Both the position numbers and the translations under genes were made by a program. A DNA stretch of 64,000 bases from Dysidea avara (taxonomy: Eukaryota > Porifera > Demospongiae > Dictyoceratida > Dysideidae). The notes under the pieces were generated by a model. That model ran no database searches and was not told the origin of the DNA. It saw only the letters and a list, made by a program, of their open reading frames with translations. Shown piece by piece: positions 31,826-42,960 of this stretch. Numbering within the stretch: position 1 is the first letter of the stretch; each line of letters begins with the position of its first letter. Where the stretch lies: positions 4,822,694 to 4,886,693 of the forward strand of contig NC_089285.1 in NCBI RefSeq assembly GCF_963678975.1. The letters run 5' to 3'.

Positions 31826-32390
31826 AAAGAGAACTTTTTCACAGCAACTGTTAGAAATTTGGAAGCATAGGCAGAAATGCTTAAACCTATTTTAGGTTCT
31901 TTGAAGAAAGAAATATTTTCAAGTTACATGAAGGACCTCAGCTAACACCAAAGAAGTTCCCTCGCAGTTCTACAGAATTCAGTTTGAGGGTGGGAGATGT
32001 CATATCAATTAAAGAAAATCTCCATAGGGGTTATTGGAAGGTTGGTTGTATTTGTGAACTAATCTAAAGTCTGATAAGAGAGTCAAGGATTACATTTGGT
32101 CCACAGATTATAATGTTGCTGATACCACTGTGGGAAATAGTTTAGCATCAGCAAATGAAGACAAAACTGATAACATTGATCGGTTATCTGACTACAATAA
32201 TAATAGCAAAAATGCTGATGTGGCCGATCTACCCATGAACTCTACCCTTGTACTACTCATAAGTTGGCAATTGAAGCAGGACAAAAGCTTAGACAATGGC
32301 TGAACTTTGATAAATATGATGAGACATTGTATGAGACAAGAAGTTGTGGCTGTAAAAAGAGAGGTGAAATAATGGATCAACTAATTATGT
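31826..32390 (+). pseudogene. Older BEL/Pao pol remnant, right part (DUF5641)
   Basis: Continues the interrupted integrase of 25010-25614: FSQQLLEIWKHRQKC, then FSLRVGDVISIKENLHRGYW and KVGCICELI. This matches the W-x-x-W-x-x-E-Y-L...VGDxVxIKxxxxRxxWKxGxI layout of the BEL/Pao C-terminus. It is heavily frameshifted. Downstream to about 32390 the text (acidic, N-rich) is probably the tail of the same ORF. Confidence 0.7.
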
Positions 32391-33140
32391 CTAATTGTCA
32401 TGAATTTTGTCATGATCAGTCTAATTATGTACTCACTTGATTTAGGTGGGACTTTTGTAATATGTTGCTTTTGTGTGTTGAGTATAAGCTGATTGAATAG
32501 TGAACCAGCACTCGTACTGTCTGTGGTAACAATGACTATATATGTAAGAGTTAAGCACTGTTGAAAGTGCTATATGTCAATTATAGCTATATGAAAGAGA
32601 CAAACATGGAAGCCAAGTGCTACATTTCGTCTTGAGACCACTCTTTGAGTACTATATTTGATGTATAGCATGAGCCTAGGCAGTGCTTTAACTGGTATAG
32701 AGAACTGTCAACTTGAGGTACACTCAAGGCACACAAAACAATTAGAAACTCACGGAGTAGTGTAATCATCAGCAAAATAGGTATTGCACCTGTAATGGAC
32801 TAGGATGAGCCAGAGAATTAATCTAGTCTGTCTGCTCAATGTCTAAAAGTTTTCGATTGTGGTTCTTATTAAGTCGTGATATTTCTAGGACTCATCCACT
32901 TATGTGAACAAACGTAGTAAGAACATTTAGTGCTGCATGCTGACCACCAGCAACCATCATCAAAATCTTCAAGTTTGTCTATAAACTGAATCCAGTAGTT
33001 CTGCTCTTACTGGTTGGGTTGACTGGTCAGTCAGCACAATACAGACTATCATGACTTGGTTGATTGGTTGTACTGGCCAGAATGAGTGATTAGTAAAATA
33101 GGTCTGGCTGTTCTATAACAACCTGATATAGAACTGTGGG
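32391..33140. other. No gene recognised
   Basis: A line of repeat-like text at 32615-32700 (TGAGTACTATATTTG, GGCAGTGCTTTAAC) resembles 33625-33705, so a diverged repeat copy is likely. Nothing else is supported. Confidence 0.4.
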
Positions 33141-33145
33141 TCTTT

Positions 33146-33265
33146 CTACAACTGGGGTAGAACAGTTGCATTCTATATGGCGTTTATAGGACTGTTATAT
33201 TTTGTTTTTTTGCTTTGATCTATGAATGCCATACAGAATGCAACTGTTCTACCCCAGTTATAGAA
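33146..33265. repeat. ~120 bp imperfect hairpin (33 bp arms)
   Basis: CTACAACTGGGGTAGAACAG plus TTGCATTCTATATGGC (33146-33181) is mirrored by GCCATACAGAATGCAACTGT plus TCTACCCCAGTTATAG (33229-33264). The spacer is about 47 nt. It is a small foldback MITE or a transcribed hairpin. No target duplication identified. Confidence 0.75.
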
Positions 33266-33521
33266 CACATTATATATGTGTGGGTGGTACAAGTAAAATC
33301 CAGTACAAGTAAAAAAATTCAAATATTATTTCCTTTGAAAAATGCAACTTAAATTTTGCATTATGATGTCATCATTATGGCATCATTGTTACGACTTCAC
33401 AATGCACAAAATTTTATGAAATAGATACATTATGTTGATATGACATTCATCATGGACTTAATTATGTAAAATAAGATTTTAAAATGGAGCAATATTACTT
33501 GGATTTTACTTGAACCACTCA

Positions 33522-33562
33522 CACACGCACGCACGCACGCACACACACACATATATGTGTAT
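33522..33562. repeat. (CACG/CA)n microsatellite
   Basis: CACACACGCACGCACGCACG continuing as (CA)n, then ATATATGTGTATG. Confidence 0.85.
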
Positions 33563-33599
33563 GTTATAGTTAAACACTGCCGCCCATGTGTATGGAAAA

Positions 33600-34095
33600 T
33601 ATAACAAGAGGAGGCATGTCAACAGGCTTTGCTGAGTGCTGTATTTTCCTTAAGACACCATTTGAGTGCTGTATTTTTCGTACACATAGGTGGTGCTTTA
33701 AGTGTTATATTGTACTTCCTGGTCATCTGGCTCAGAGTAATTTTCTATAGTACTCAAACCGCTGCGATTTTCGGTGATCAGGGTATCAATAAGTGTTTAT
33801 ATAATCTATTTCTAGTCGTAGAACGAACTAGTACAATTAGTTAGTCTAGTATTAGCGATTTACAATGTCACGCACATGATCAATCATGCTGTCTCGTGTT
33901 TAAATATAGCTTTGTGATCAGACGATCAGTAAGTGTTTATGCAATCTATTTCTAGCCATAAAACGAACTGGTAGGATTAGTTTGGCTGGCTTTAGTGATT
34001 TGCAGTGTCACGCATGTGGGGTTGTTTTCGTAACTCCGCATAGCTGTATTGTATTTGCCCGAGTGTTCTGTATTTTCCCAATTAAGTGCATAATT
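33600..34095. repeat. Tandem ~103 bp direct repeat in a decayed element
   Basis: 33776-33878 and 33918-34018 share AAGTGTTTAT, AATCTATTTCTAG, AACGAACT and GATTTACAATGTCACGCA or its near copy, with about 15 percent differences and a 141 bp offset. Flanking GAGTGCTGTATTTTCC and TGTATTTGCCC words recur in the same segment. Confidence 0.65.
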
Positions 34096-34229
34096 GTACT
34101 GTATTTGTCCAATTAGCTTAACAGCTGTTTTGTATGACTCATGCAGTACAGTTTGCAGCTAATTAGTACTGTATGGACAATACAGTACGTTGCATCACTT
34201 TGATCCTCCCACGCAAAGTACGACATATA

Positions 34230-34417
34230 AATGTAATAGCTGTTGTAACACGGGCATGAAGGCTCTGCCTGATATGTATGCCCAACTGTCCAAGGGCAGA
34301 GGGCATACATATCAGGAAAAGCCCAAATTCCCCATGTTACAGTTAATATGTAACACATCAGACTGATAGCCTGTGTAGGGCAATCAATCACCTAAGCCAA
34401 TATGAGTGCAGCCACTT
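34230..34417. mobile_element. Hairpin-bearing MITE, reverse copy of 17463-17635
   Basis: TTGTAACACGGGCATGAAGG, GCCTGATATGTATGCCC, then GGGCATACATATCAGG after an 18 nt spacer, then ATGTTACAGTTAATATGTAA, and end GCAGCCACTTCCC. It is the reverse complement layout of the 17.46-17.64 kb copy, with a longer loop. The CACTA-like element starts 7 bp to its right. Confidence 0.65.
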
Positions 34418-34423
34418 CCCACA

Positions 34424-37400
34424 CACTGTTAAAATAAGGTTCTTTATTAAACACCCCTTGGGGTGTTTTATCTACAATTGTTGTCAGGCTCCCCTTTAGG
34501 GTGTCCCAGTACACCCTTAAAGGAGTTTCAGTAACACTCACCAATGGTGTTCCAATAAACTTTAAATAGGTATACACAACACCCCTGGGTGTTTCAATAA
34601 ACTCTTTAGCAGTGTTCAGTAAACCCTTAGCAGTGTTCAGTCGTCCTACAATTTTATTAGGGTGATATTAAAAGTACAAGCATTGAAAACTGCTATACAT
34701 AATGTATAAACTTCATTTCATAAGAGTTTACTGTTCTATACACATTTTCTCCAGATTGGAATAACAGTCTCCAGTTGCGACAGCTACTCATCTTTGAGAT
34801 TAAACACTTAGTGCTGGAATGGAACTAGTGATGGAAGACTCGGCTACCCTCATCTTCAGGATCGCGTCCAGTAATAACCAGAAATGGTTCTGACTGACAA
34901 TTTGAAACTGCACAGAGTCTACATCGACATCACGTCACTGCAAATAAAAGAATAAAAATATATAACATATAACAAGCATGACAATAGGTACATATTTCAA
35001 GGAACTATAGTCTTGGCTGTATACTGCACAATACAAAATTTTGAGTTTACTCGAGAAGGAATTTGGTGGATAATAATTATATTGGCGAATAGTTGTGTCA
35101 AATTGCATTTTTTGGTGAATCAAAATCATTTTGCCAAATTTGCCAAAATTTTCTCCCACCGTACAGTAGTACTGGTGATTTTGGATGCCAAGAAACTACT
35201 GATATTGACAGCCTGTCCAGAGTTGTGAATTTATATGCTAATAAGTAATTAATGCTTTCATGCAGTGAAATTATTAGAGGTTTTAAATGTCAACCAATTT
35301 TGTGAATGTACACTACAGGTAAACATACCTCAAAATTCTTAAGTAACACACTATCCCTTGCAAACCGTCTTGGATGTAACAGATGACAAATCAGCTTCCA
35401 AGTACACAATCAGTAACATCTGAGAAAAATAAGACCTTGTTACATACATTCAGTATTCTTAATTGTTACTTACCATCTGGATGGATAAAAATCATTAGCT
35501 ACATTCACCAAGAAGTCCCAATAGCTTCTTAAAGTATGGCCTGGTCTTACACTAAACTGTTGACATCAATTTTGTTCTCCACATAGGCCAGTTGATAAAA
35601 TGAAGTCCTTTATATTGTCGTCAATTGGAACGGTTGCTTTAAACTTGTTTTGTATCTATATACCAAAAGAAAACATAATTTTCAAACTATAACAAATTAT
35701 TATGATACACTTACCCAAGTACTTGACTGCAAAGAGGGGAATTTGATCAATGACCTCTGACAAAAGTGGACATTCAGTCGCTATTAAAGCCAGGCATTCA
35801 GTAGCCATCAGAAATTTCCAATCTATTGTCGTTGGGCTCCACTCTCAAGTTTTTTAGTTGGTTCATTACTGATAATTTTGTTTGCTACACCCTCCTCTGA
35901 ATTCTTAATCTCTAAAATAAACAATAAACCAGTATATCAAGGTTTTACACTTACCAACATACTGACACAAGTCCACTGTCCATTGTCATCCAGGACCTAG
36001 CTGGGTGCTTTTGAACCAGCTTCTGGCACACCACATTGTAAACCTCTGACTTTGGATGTGAAAATGATGCATGTTCTTGGAATCTGAGCTATCTCCTGTT
36101 TGCCCTGCCAGTTATCAAACCAGTGGAAATGGCCTCTAACATTGTCAGAGAATGTATCAAGTTCTACTGAAGATACCAGTCTCATTACGCTGTTTAGAAG
36201 TGAACACTTCTAATCGTCGCCAGTTCTTTCTTCACAGCTGCTTCTTGACTATAAATAGATCATGTATTATTCACGTCAAAGTTGCCGGGCCGTTACTTAC
36301 CTTTTCCCACTCTGGGCGCCAAGCACTGACAGCCGGGTACAAGTCGTCTTCTACATTCCGCCGTCGATGCTGTTAAATTTTGGTACATTTCTTTACTATC
36401 AAAAGCTGCTCGCACATTATCGTCTCAACTGCTTCTTTCGGTGGCCATATTGTGCACCTGGTCTCGCACCTGATACACGCTATATAGTGCGCACTGCCGT
36501 TCAAAACCTGGGCGTTCAATGGGACACAATTGGATCGTCAAATCATCACTTATTTCTTGGTTATTTTGACGTTCTGGAAGGTATGTGTGTATATAAATGC
36601 CAACACACGGGCCTAGGTTTGCAGGGAGTGTAGCTCAGTATCCGCTCAGAGTATCCGCTTGAATTGTCCATTGGCCTTGTCACAGTCAACTTTCATTAGT
36701 GAACATGTGTTGACATCCATTAGTTCTTGTAATTTTAAAGGTCAAAAATTCTTGATAGCTAAGCTTGATGTATAAATCGGACTCACAAACTGGCATTTTG
36801 AATCACATTGCAGTGTATGATGATGACCACAAGGCTACCCGCCGGCATCACAAAGGAAAATTGCCTTCCATTTTGAACATGATATGGAGTCTCTTAATAA
36901 TATTATTACATGAACAGCTGACGATTGGAGTGATTAAAAAGATGTTGGATTATGAAGTAGCATTTAATGTGTAGCCTTGTATTGACACTGACCTTACCAT
37001 GCTTACATAATAGATTGCAATCCTATGGCTGACAAATTAGTACAGCACACAGAATTATTTACTTTATCGACAGTGCACGCACATTCATGCTTCTCATATC
37101 TGTGACCTCTGTTTTTTGCACAGTGTACAATTTATATTTTAGATGTCTGTAATTGTACGGAATTGAATTATTATTATTAATACACACTAAAATCAAATAT
37201 ACAGAATGTACAAACACTATTAGTACTTGTAAAAGCAGCTACTGACATGCACAATCTAGCAAATTACAGTACGTTGATGGATTGAGTGTGGATAGTATTG
37301 TTGATCTGTCCGTCTGCATGCTGAGCCAGTGTAACATTGTTTGAGCTTCACTGTTGCACTTAACTAAATCAGCAACACTGCATGAGCTTACAATCTTATA

Positions 37401-37651
37401 GCATCACTGTATGGTGTGTAGACTCATTCCTACATAAAAGAAATTCATTTCAAATGAATCAAATGTATTAGTATAGGGTGTACAATAACACCTTTAATAC
37501 ACCCCAAAGGTGCTTCACTACACCTATTACAATCCAATAACATTATAGGTGTAATATAACACCCCTGGGTGTATATGTACACTTTTAAAGGTGTAGGTGT
37601 TCCATAAACACCTTTGTAAGGGTGTAACTGAACACCTCTGTTTTAACAGTG
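34424..37651. mobile_element. CACTA(EnSpm)-like DNA element, 3228 bp, with subterminal repeats
   Basis: The left terminus CACTGTTAAAATAAGG and the right terminus (reverse complement CACTGTTAAAACAGAGG) form an 11 bp inverted repeat beginning CACTG. CA lies immediately outside on both sides (34422-34423 and 37652-37653), a 2 bp duplication. Both ends hold many short GGTGTT/AACACC units in both orientations (34440-34660 and 37480-37645), a CACTA-superfamily trait. The smaller element at 60402-61444 has the same design. No CACTA transposase was recognised in the interior. Confidence 0.75.
34900..36480 (-). pseudogene. Decayed multi-exon gene pieces inside the CACTA-like element
   Basis: On the minus strand at least four segments end in good donors: GGAAAAG/GTAAGT (36296), TATGTTG/GTAAGTG (35956), ACTTGG/GTAAGTG (35716) and CAGATG/GTAAGT (35474). 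Acceptor-like TTTTAG or TATAG lies before each. The exonic text includes RRNVEDDLYPAVSAWRPEW, MATECLALIATECPLLSEV and LRSYWDFLVNVANDFYP, which look protein-coding. Each segment also has stops, so no continuous protein can be read. I do not recognise the family. It could be the remains of the element's own transposase gene or captured host exons. Confidence 0.45.
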
Positions 37652-37654
37652 CAC

Positions 37655-38055
37655 CAAAGTATTTACCACCCAAATTTCCGCCTTCACCGTCCTGCTTACT
37701 TTGACTTCTCTATCAGGTGTACCACTCAGTCTGCTGTGATTTCCCCTGCTGCTTCTCAGGCTGGGGTGGTTGCTGCTGCCGGTGAGGAGGTTAAGGATAA
37801 CCAGTACCTGGACATTGTCAACAACACTGGAGGAGACTTTATTCCTCTTGATTGCAAGACCTTCGATGTGTGGTGGTCTCCATTTGCCATCTCCACCTCA
37901 TTTTTCAATAGTTGACAGATCTAAAGTTAGGAATGGTTTGCCCCCAAAGATTGCTAGAATACAGTTACTGCAGCAACTTTATGTAACCCTGTGGCATTAT
38001 AATGCCAGGATGATTCTTTGCCAGTATGCTCTCTCACCTCAGAGGATGATTTAAG
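37655..38055 (+). pseudogene. C-terminal fragment of a retroelement polyprotein
   Basis: The first frame gives QSAVISPAASQAGVVAAAGE, then YLDIVNNTGGDFIPLDCKTF and then VWWSPFA. A second frame continues GLPPKIARIQLLQQLYVTLW and then YNARMILCQYALSP. The layout (A-A-rich helix, Y-x-x-I...F-x-P-x-x-x-E/K-T-x-G/D, then Q-x-L-x-V-x-x-x-x-x-N-A-x-x-I) matches the region downstream of RT in several non-LTR-like elements of marine invertebrates. It is only about 130 codons with one frameshift. It starts just right of the CACTA-like element, which may have inserted at its edge. Confidence 0.45.
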
Positions 38056-38192
38056 TAACGTAATGCTTGTTTGCCAGTACAGTAAGCTAGTCTAGGCAGT
38101 TTAGTTGTAACTTTAGTTTTTTTAGTTAGTTTTTTAGTTAAGTTTTCTTTGTAGTAGGTAATTATGCAATTTCTGGTATGTAAGTTTTATAT

Positions 38193-39105
38193 CTTACAGT
38201 ACGATAGTACTGTATAGTAGAGACCACTAAGGAGTAGGTGTGGCCCACAAAATAACACCACCCAAAAATCAGCCTCAATTTTCCTTGACAACAATGAGGC
38301 AGTATTGGTTAGGTAAAACTAAGTCCAAACAAACTTTCAGATTGACCTGAAACACTTTCATCAAGTTGCTACAAAAATTTTATTTAAAAAATTATTTATT
38401 TAATGGAACTTTCTAGTGACTGAGTAACTGACTGATGCCTTCAGACAAGTGTAACTCAATAACGGCTAAGGCTACGGGCTTGATTTTTTCACTGTTCGAC
38501 ATCGCTTTCGTCCGAGAGATTTCTTTTGGCATACCGTAGTATGTATAATGCATTCTTCATGCACTTACCAATGTCCTCCTTTGTATCTCATTCATCTTTG
38601 CTGACAGCAAAAAGTGTCGATTGGCAGTGGCATGTGATGGCTTCCCTTCATAACGGAAATCGTCCATATTTTTCATAGTAGCTATTTTGATTGTTGGGGT
38701 GCTTTTCCAACAGTTCTTGATTCGTACTGCTGTGTAACGGGTTGAACATAGCTGACAACGAAGTGTAATAGATACTTCACTTTTCAGATGATAATTGCTT
38801 TAGCTGGGGCATGCGGCACCATTTCTTTTGCAGCATGCATGGGTTCACCAGTCATAATAATTATTTACAAAAAAAGTTAACAAACATGACACAAAAAAAT
38901 TTGGAATTTTCAACTAGAGTAGTGACCATAGCACATCGATAAAAAGTGCTGAAACTAGCTGGAGTAGTGCATGATATTAAATCACAGCAAAACAATAAGA
39001 AGTGTTATATCCCTACTGTGCTCAAGATACCATAATGGAAATGACCAGATGGGGTATAACACTCCTTATTGTTTTACTATCGTGCACTACTCCAGCTTCT
39101 TAAGT
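38193..39105 (-). repeat. Dispersed element ending ACAGTAC..GTACTGT, reverse copy
   Basis: It starts with TTACAGTACGATAGTACTGT and contains GGCAGTATTGGTTAGGTAAA, CTTCAGACAAGTGTAACTCA and AAAGTGTCGATTGGCAGTGG. It ends with the foldback part AATTTGGAATTTTCAACTAG ... CAAAACAATAAGAAGTG. Forward copies are 46009-46985 and 51450-52180. The right arm of the foldback is cut at 39105 where a LINE fragment begins. Confidence 0.7.
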
Positions 39106-39495
39106 TATTACAAAACTCATTAGGGGTAGAGGAATCAATTGCATCAGCAGGGAGTTGGTTCCATAATTTGATGGTTGATGGGATAAAGGAAAATTTATAC
39201 ACATCAATTGGAGTCATTGGTTGGTGATAGTAGCCACTCCTTAAACTTGAAAGTTTGGGGGTAAGATCATCTGTTGGCACAATCAAATATCCGTTAATTA
39301 TTTTGTAAAGAGTACTTAATTTAGCTTGGGTTCTTCTTGCCTGTAAACATGGCAGATTAAGAGAAGACAACATGTTAGCAACACTTGAGTATGTTGGAAA
39401 ACTCATTAAAACAAAATCTAGCAGCAGTTCTCTGGATTGATTCTAGCTTGTTTATATTCAACAAGTTAAACAATTTACACATGATAGCATGTCAA
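39077..39495 (-). pseudogene. LINE ORF2 C-terminal fragment
   Basis: The minus strand reads SFPTYSSVANMLSSLNLPCL, then LQARRTQAKLSTLYKIINGY and SFIPSTIKLWNQLPADAID. This is the conserved C-terminus of CR1/L2/Jockey-like ORF2 proteins (S-S-V-x-x-M-L...R...K-L-x-x-x-Y-K-I-x-N...T-I-x-L-W-N-x-L-P). It is only about 130 codons and 5'-truncated, with a frameshift near 39405. Confidence 0.85.
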
Positions 39496-39527
39496 AATGA
39501 ACACTAGTATAACTATGAATAGTGCAG

Positions 39528-40130
39528 CCACTGGATATATTATACACAGTTGTATGCATACCTAAAATTTTCGATTATGGGTCAGCAGCTAGTACGTTCT
39601 GCTGGTTCTGGCTATGTTCGGTTACGTTGAATGGACATGTCCTAAAGTTGATATCACGGAGAATTTCAGTTATGCGAGTTCAATGTTTTGATCAGTGCTA
39701 TTGAACCTTTTTTTGGAAAAAGTACGGAGTTCACTAAAGGTCTAGATAGGCAAGCGTGGTTGTAGAGTGGTTACTCCATGCAGACCAGTAACTTTGTGAT
39801 GGAGTCATGTTTCTGTTTGGAAACAATTGGCGAATAAGCTATAGCACCATTTCTCACCTTAGCTTAACGTTTTTCAACTCAGGATGGCGAAGATAACAAA
39901 ATGCTCTCCGTCTGAGTGGTTTTCATGGAAAAATCCAAGTTGTGCATCCTAATCACGAGAGTATTGATTGATCGCCACAATCGATTTCGGCCACGACGTC
40001 TATATAATCGCTGCCCAGTTTTAGCCTGGCTACATTTCATAAGTAGCCCGACCAGCTGGGCTACATACAAAATGTATCCCAGACAGCTCCTTTCATCTGA
40101 GGTGTGAAAGTGTTGCATATACATATTTAC
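39528..40130 (-). repeat. Reverse copy of the TAACACTTTCACACCTC repeat
   Basis: It begins GTGCAGCCACTGGATATAT, then shares (as reverse complement) AACCACTCTACAA, TCAATAGCACTGA, ATCGATTGTGG and TAACACTTTCACACCTCAG with 16928-17479. It is the most complete single copy, about 600 bp. Confidence 0.75.
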
Positions 40131-41052
40131 CAGATTAACATTAGACATACTAAAGTACACATCAGGCAGAATTGAACTAGCACTACCAGTGGATAGCTAC
40201 ACTATCGTACTATTGGTTTCATTATTCAAACTACTCGAGGCCGGTTTTAAGAGATGTCTTTTCTGAGTGCCAAGTGGTATGGCAAGCTCAAGTGTAGTTA
40301 ATTGCAAATAAGTGTATCTATATTTGCCATGCGAATTATCAGCAACAATATCAGTTATTGGAGCATTTTTTGCATATTACGTACTAGTATGGCAGTAACT
40401 GGGAACCACTGATCCAATGATCAGTACATCTCTAAGTGGTATCACAACACAGCTACCAATAAGTCAGGTTGTTAAGCACATGTGCTTAAAATTTTCGAAG
40501 AAAACTTTATATATGTGAAGTGCATATGCCTAATTAATAATTATGGTGTACCTAACACAGAATCAGTAAGTTGTAATAGAGTAGTTCGTGGTCACCACGC
40601 CAGTGTATAAGGATATTTGACTCCATTTCTGTGTGAAATCCTTCATGATGAACAAGAATATCACAATCCAGAAGGCTGATTTGCTGTATGCATAGTGAAT
40701 GGAGACCTCAAGAAATAAATAAGCACTTGAGGAGACATAAATTTTCCAGTACTTCAAACTTTTCTTCCTGTGTGTAGCTTTGTTGCGTGTTGAGCCTCAC
40801 ATTGAACCATGTGCACTTATCAGCCATGGTTAATCACAAAAAAATATGTATGTATTTAATAGACACATGCACTTAACAATCCAACTCTACGGCATGTGGT
40901 AAAATCATTAAAAAACAGTAATTGATGTAGATATGTACCCATATAGGTACATTGTAATATTGTAATCTCATTTTTATCACTTGGATCTTATTTTAATGCA
41001 CTAATATTTTTAGCGTAAGTCGCCACTTATAAATTATACAGACTACGGAATA
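40131..41052. other. No gene recognised
   Basis: Short frames only. I see no domain or obvious repeat boundary. Confidence 0.5.
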
Positions 41053-41700
41053 TGTGACCGTCTCAGCAAAAACCCGATCTGTTTGCACAATTAAAAAATT
41101 TTTTTTTATTCACTCAGCATTATTAGCAGTGTCCAAGGAATGGATAACCACGATTTCAGTCTTCTGTGGTGTGTAGTTTTGAAATTATAGCACTAGACAG
41201 TAGGAAGAGCAAGATAATCGATTTGTACAGCGACTGTACTGAAAATTAACTACAGGCGCTTACATTCACAGTCATAACTTCCGTTTGGATTAGTCTACAA
41301 CGTTGCAATTTGGCTCACAATGTTCACCATGGATCAGCACATCAGCCAAGGTATAGTGTTTGCCCTGTAGACACTTGCGCATATCTATATGAAAGCGGTT
41401 TAGTAGACGAAACGATGACAATCTTGTTTACGTTTACCGCATCGTAAACAAACGCACGTGCCACGCATACCGTTGAAGCTACAGAAACGAAATAAAGATT
41501 TTCGAACTCTCCATGAGCAGGCAAATAAGATGGTATATAGGTTTAATCGACTTGAGTCTTCCTTCTTCGAATACTGGCCCAAGGAAAACTTGCGTATTTT
41601 TCTTTGTAGCATGCGTAATTTTACGAATTATTTTTAAATTTCATTTTTCTCAATACGCATGCTTGTGCGAACAAGTCGGGTTTTTGCTGAGACGGTCACA
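41053..41700. mobile_element. 648 bp MITE with ~37 bp TIRs and TA target duplication
   Basis: The left end TGTGACCGTCTCAGCAAAAA, then CCCGATCTGTTTGCACAA, matches the reverse complement of the right end with three differences. TA lies directly outside at both ends (41051-41052 and 41701-41702). The interior contains overlapping short frames but no transposase. The diverged half copy is at 20823-21150. A TA duplication suggests Tc1/mariner-type mobilisation. Confidence 0.85.
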
Positions 41701-41774
41701 TATATGAAATTGCGTAAAATAGTTTTGTAGTGAAAAAATGAATAAACAGTATGCTTTTGCATCAAACCTGAATG

Positions 41775-42960
41775 GCTGACCTCATCTTCTATGTTTGTCT
41801 AATTGCTTACCCGTATTGTCAGGTGTACCAGAGGGAAGTATACTTGGCCCCTTACTGTTTCTAATTTACATTAATGATCTCTTTGCTATTCATTCATCCA
41901 ATATGTTTGTCTTTGCTGATGATACAAAGCGCTTATGAAAATAAGATCTAAGCTGGACATTCAAAGATTTGTCATCAGTTTCTCATTGGAGTAGTAACAA
42001 TAACCCTTGCCTTCAGTGTCCCAATTTTTTTTTACTTTATCACAACAAATTTAGTTCATGTATACTATCAACGGAAATGCCATTTCTTGCTCCGATAGTT
42101 GTAAATATGTTGGTATCTATTTCTCTGATACTTTATCATAAAGATTACACTATCAAAACATTACTTCTAAAGCTCTTAAAACTTTGGATTATTTCCCCGC
42201 ATATTTGAAGACAGTTACTGTTTGGAGACTAGGAAGAATCTGTATGTTTCAATGATTAGATCTACTTAAATATATTGTTCTTGCTTGTGGAAGCCCTATT
42301 TACTATCTGATATTGAGCTGTTAGAAAGAGTGCAAAGGAGGGCAACCAAATATACTCTTAACGATTACACCAGTAACTACAAAGAAAGGCTTTTGAGACT
42401 GACACTTCTTCCAATTATGTATATTTATAATTTAGCTGACATCATGTTTTTATAAAATCAGTAAAACTTCCATCTGAAAAGTTCATCATATTAAACTTGT
42501 AGAATTTGTCTCTGGACCCACAAGATCAGCAGGATACAAACTCAGGCACATGAAAACATCTAAGAACAGTGTAATGAATTCCTACTTCTACTGTATACCC
42601 AAATTGTGAAACAGTTTACCACTAATTGACCTATTCCAAACCCTCCAAACTATCAAATTCAAACTCAAGAACTATTTTTCGTTAACAATTTTTACAGTAA
42701 TAATCTATGTACTTTTTCTTCTGTTGCCTCTGCTCCAAATGTTTAAACATTCAAGCTCCTACAAACTATTTTATTCTTTAACTTGTACTCTTTATAGCTA
42801 CCCCTTGTAATTATTATTTGTGGATATATAGCTAATTGCAATTTGTAAGTAATTGATTATGAGACCTTCAAGTCTATAAATTAACTGTTAAGCTTTTTAA
42901 TTAAATTATATATATTGATCTGTACAGTCCTATAAAGTATTTATTAGTAAATAATTTAAT
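41775..42960 (+). pseudogene. 5'-truncated LINE: RT palm to C-terminus
   Basis: The frame at 41818-41938 reads [20 protein letters not shown] and then [10 protein letters not shown], motifs B and C of a LINE RT with the ADD catalytic pair. Further decayed blocks (ELLERVQRRATKYTLNDYTS at about 42311; KERLLRLTLLPI at about 42382) are the thumb/C-terminal region. It begins abruptly within RT at about 41770, as 5'-truncated LINE insertions do. Many stops. AT-rich 3' end near 42960. Confidence 0.85.

Noticed and set aside
36262-36633. 123-codon plus-strand frame
   Set aside because: It is antisense to exon-like segments with better splice signals, and its composition is that of a shadow frame.
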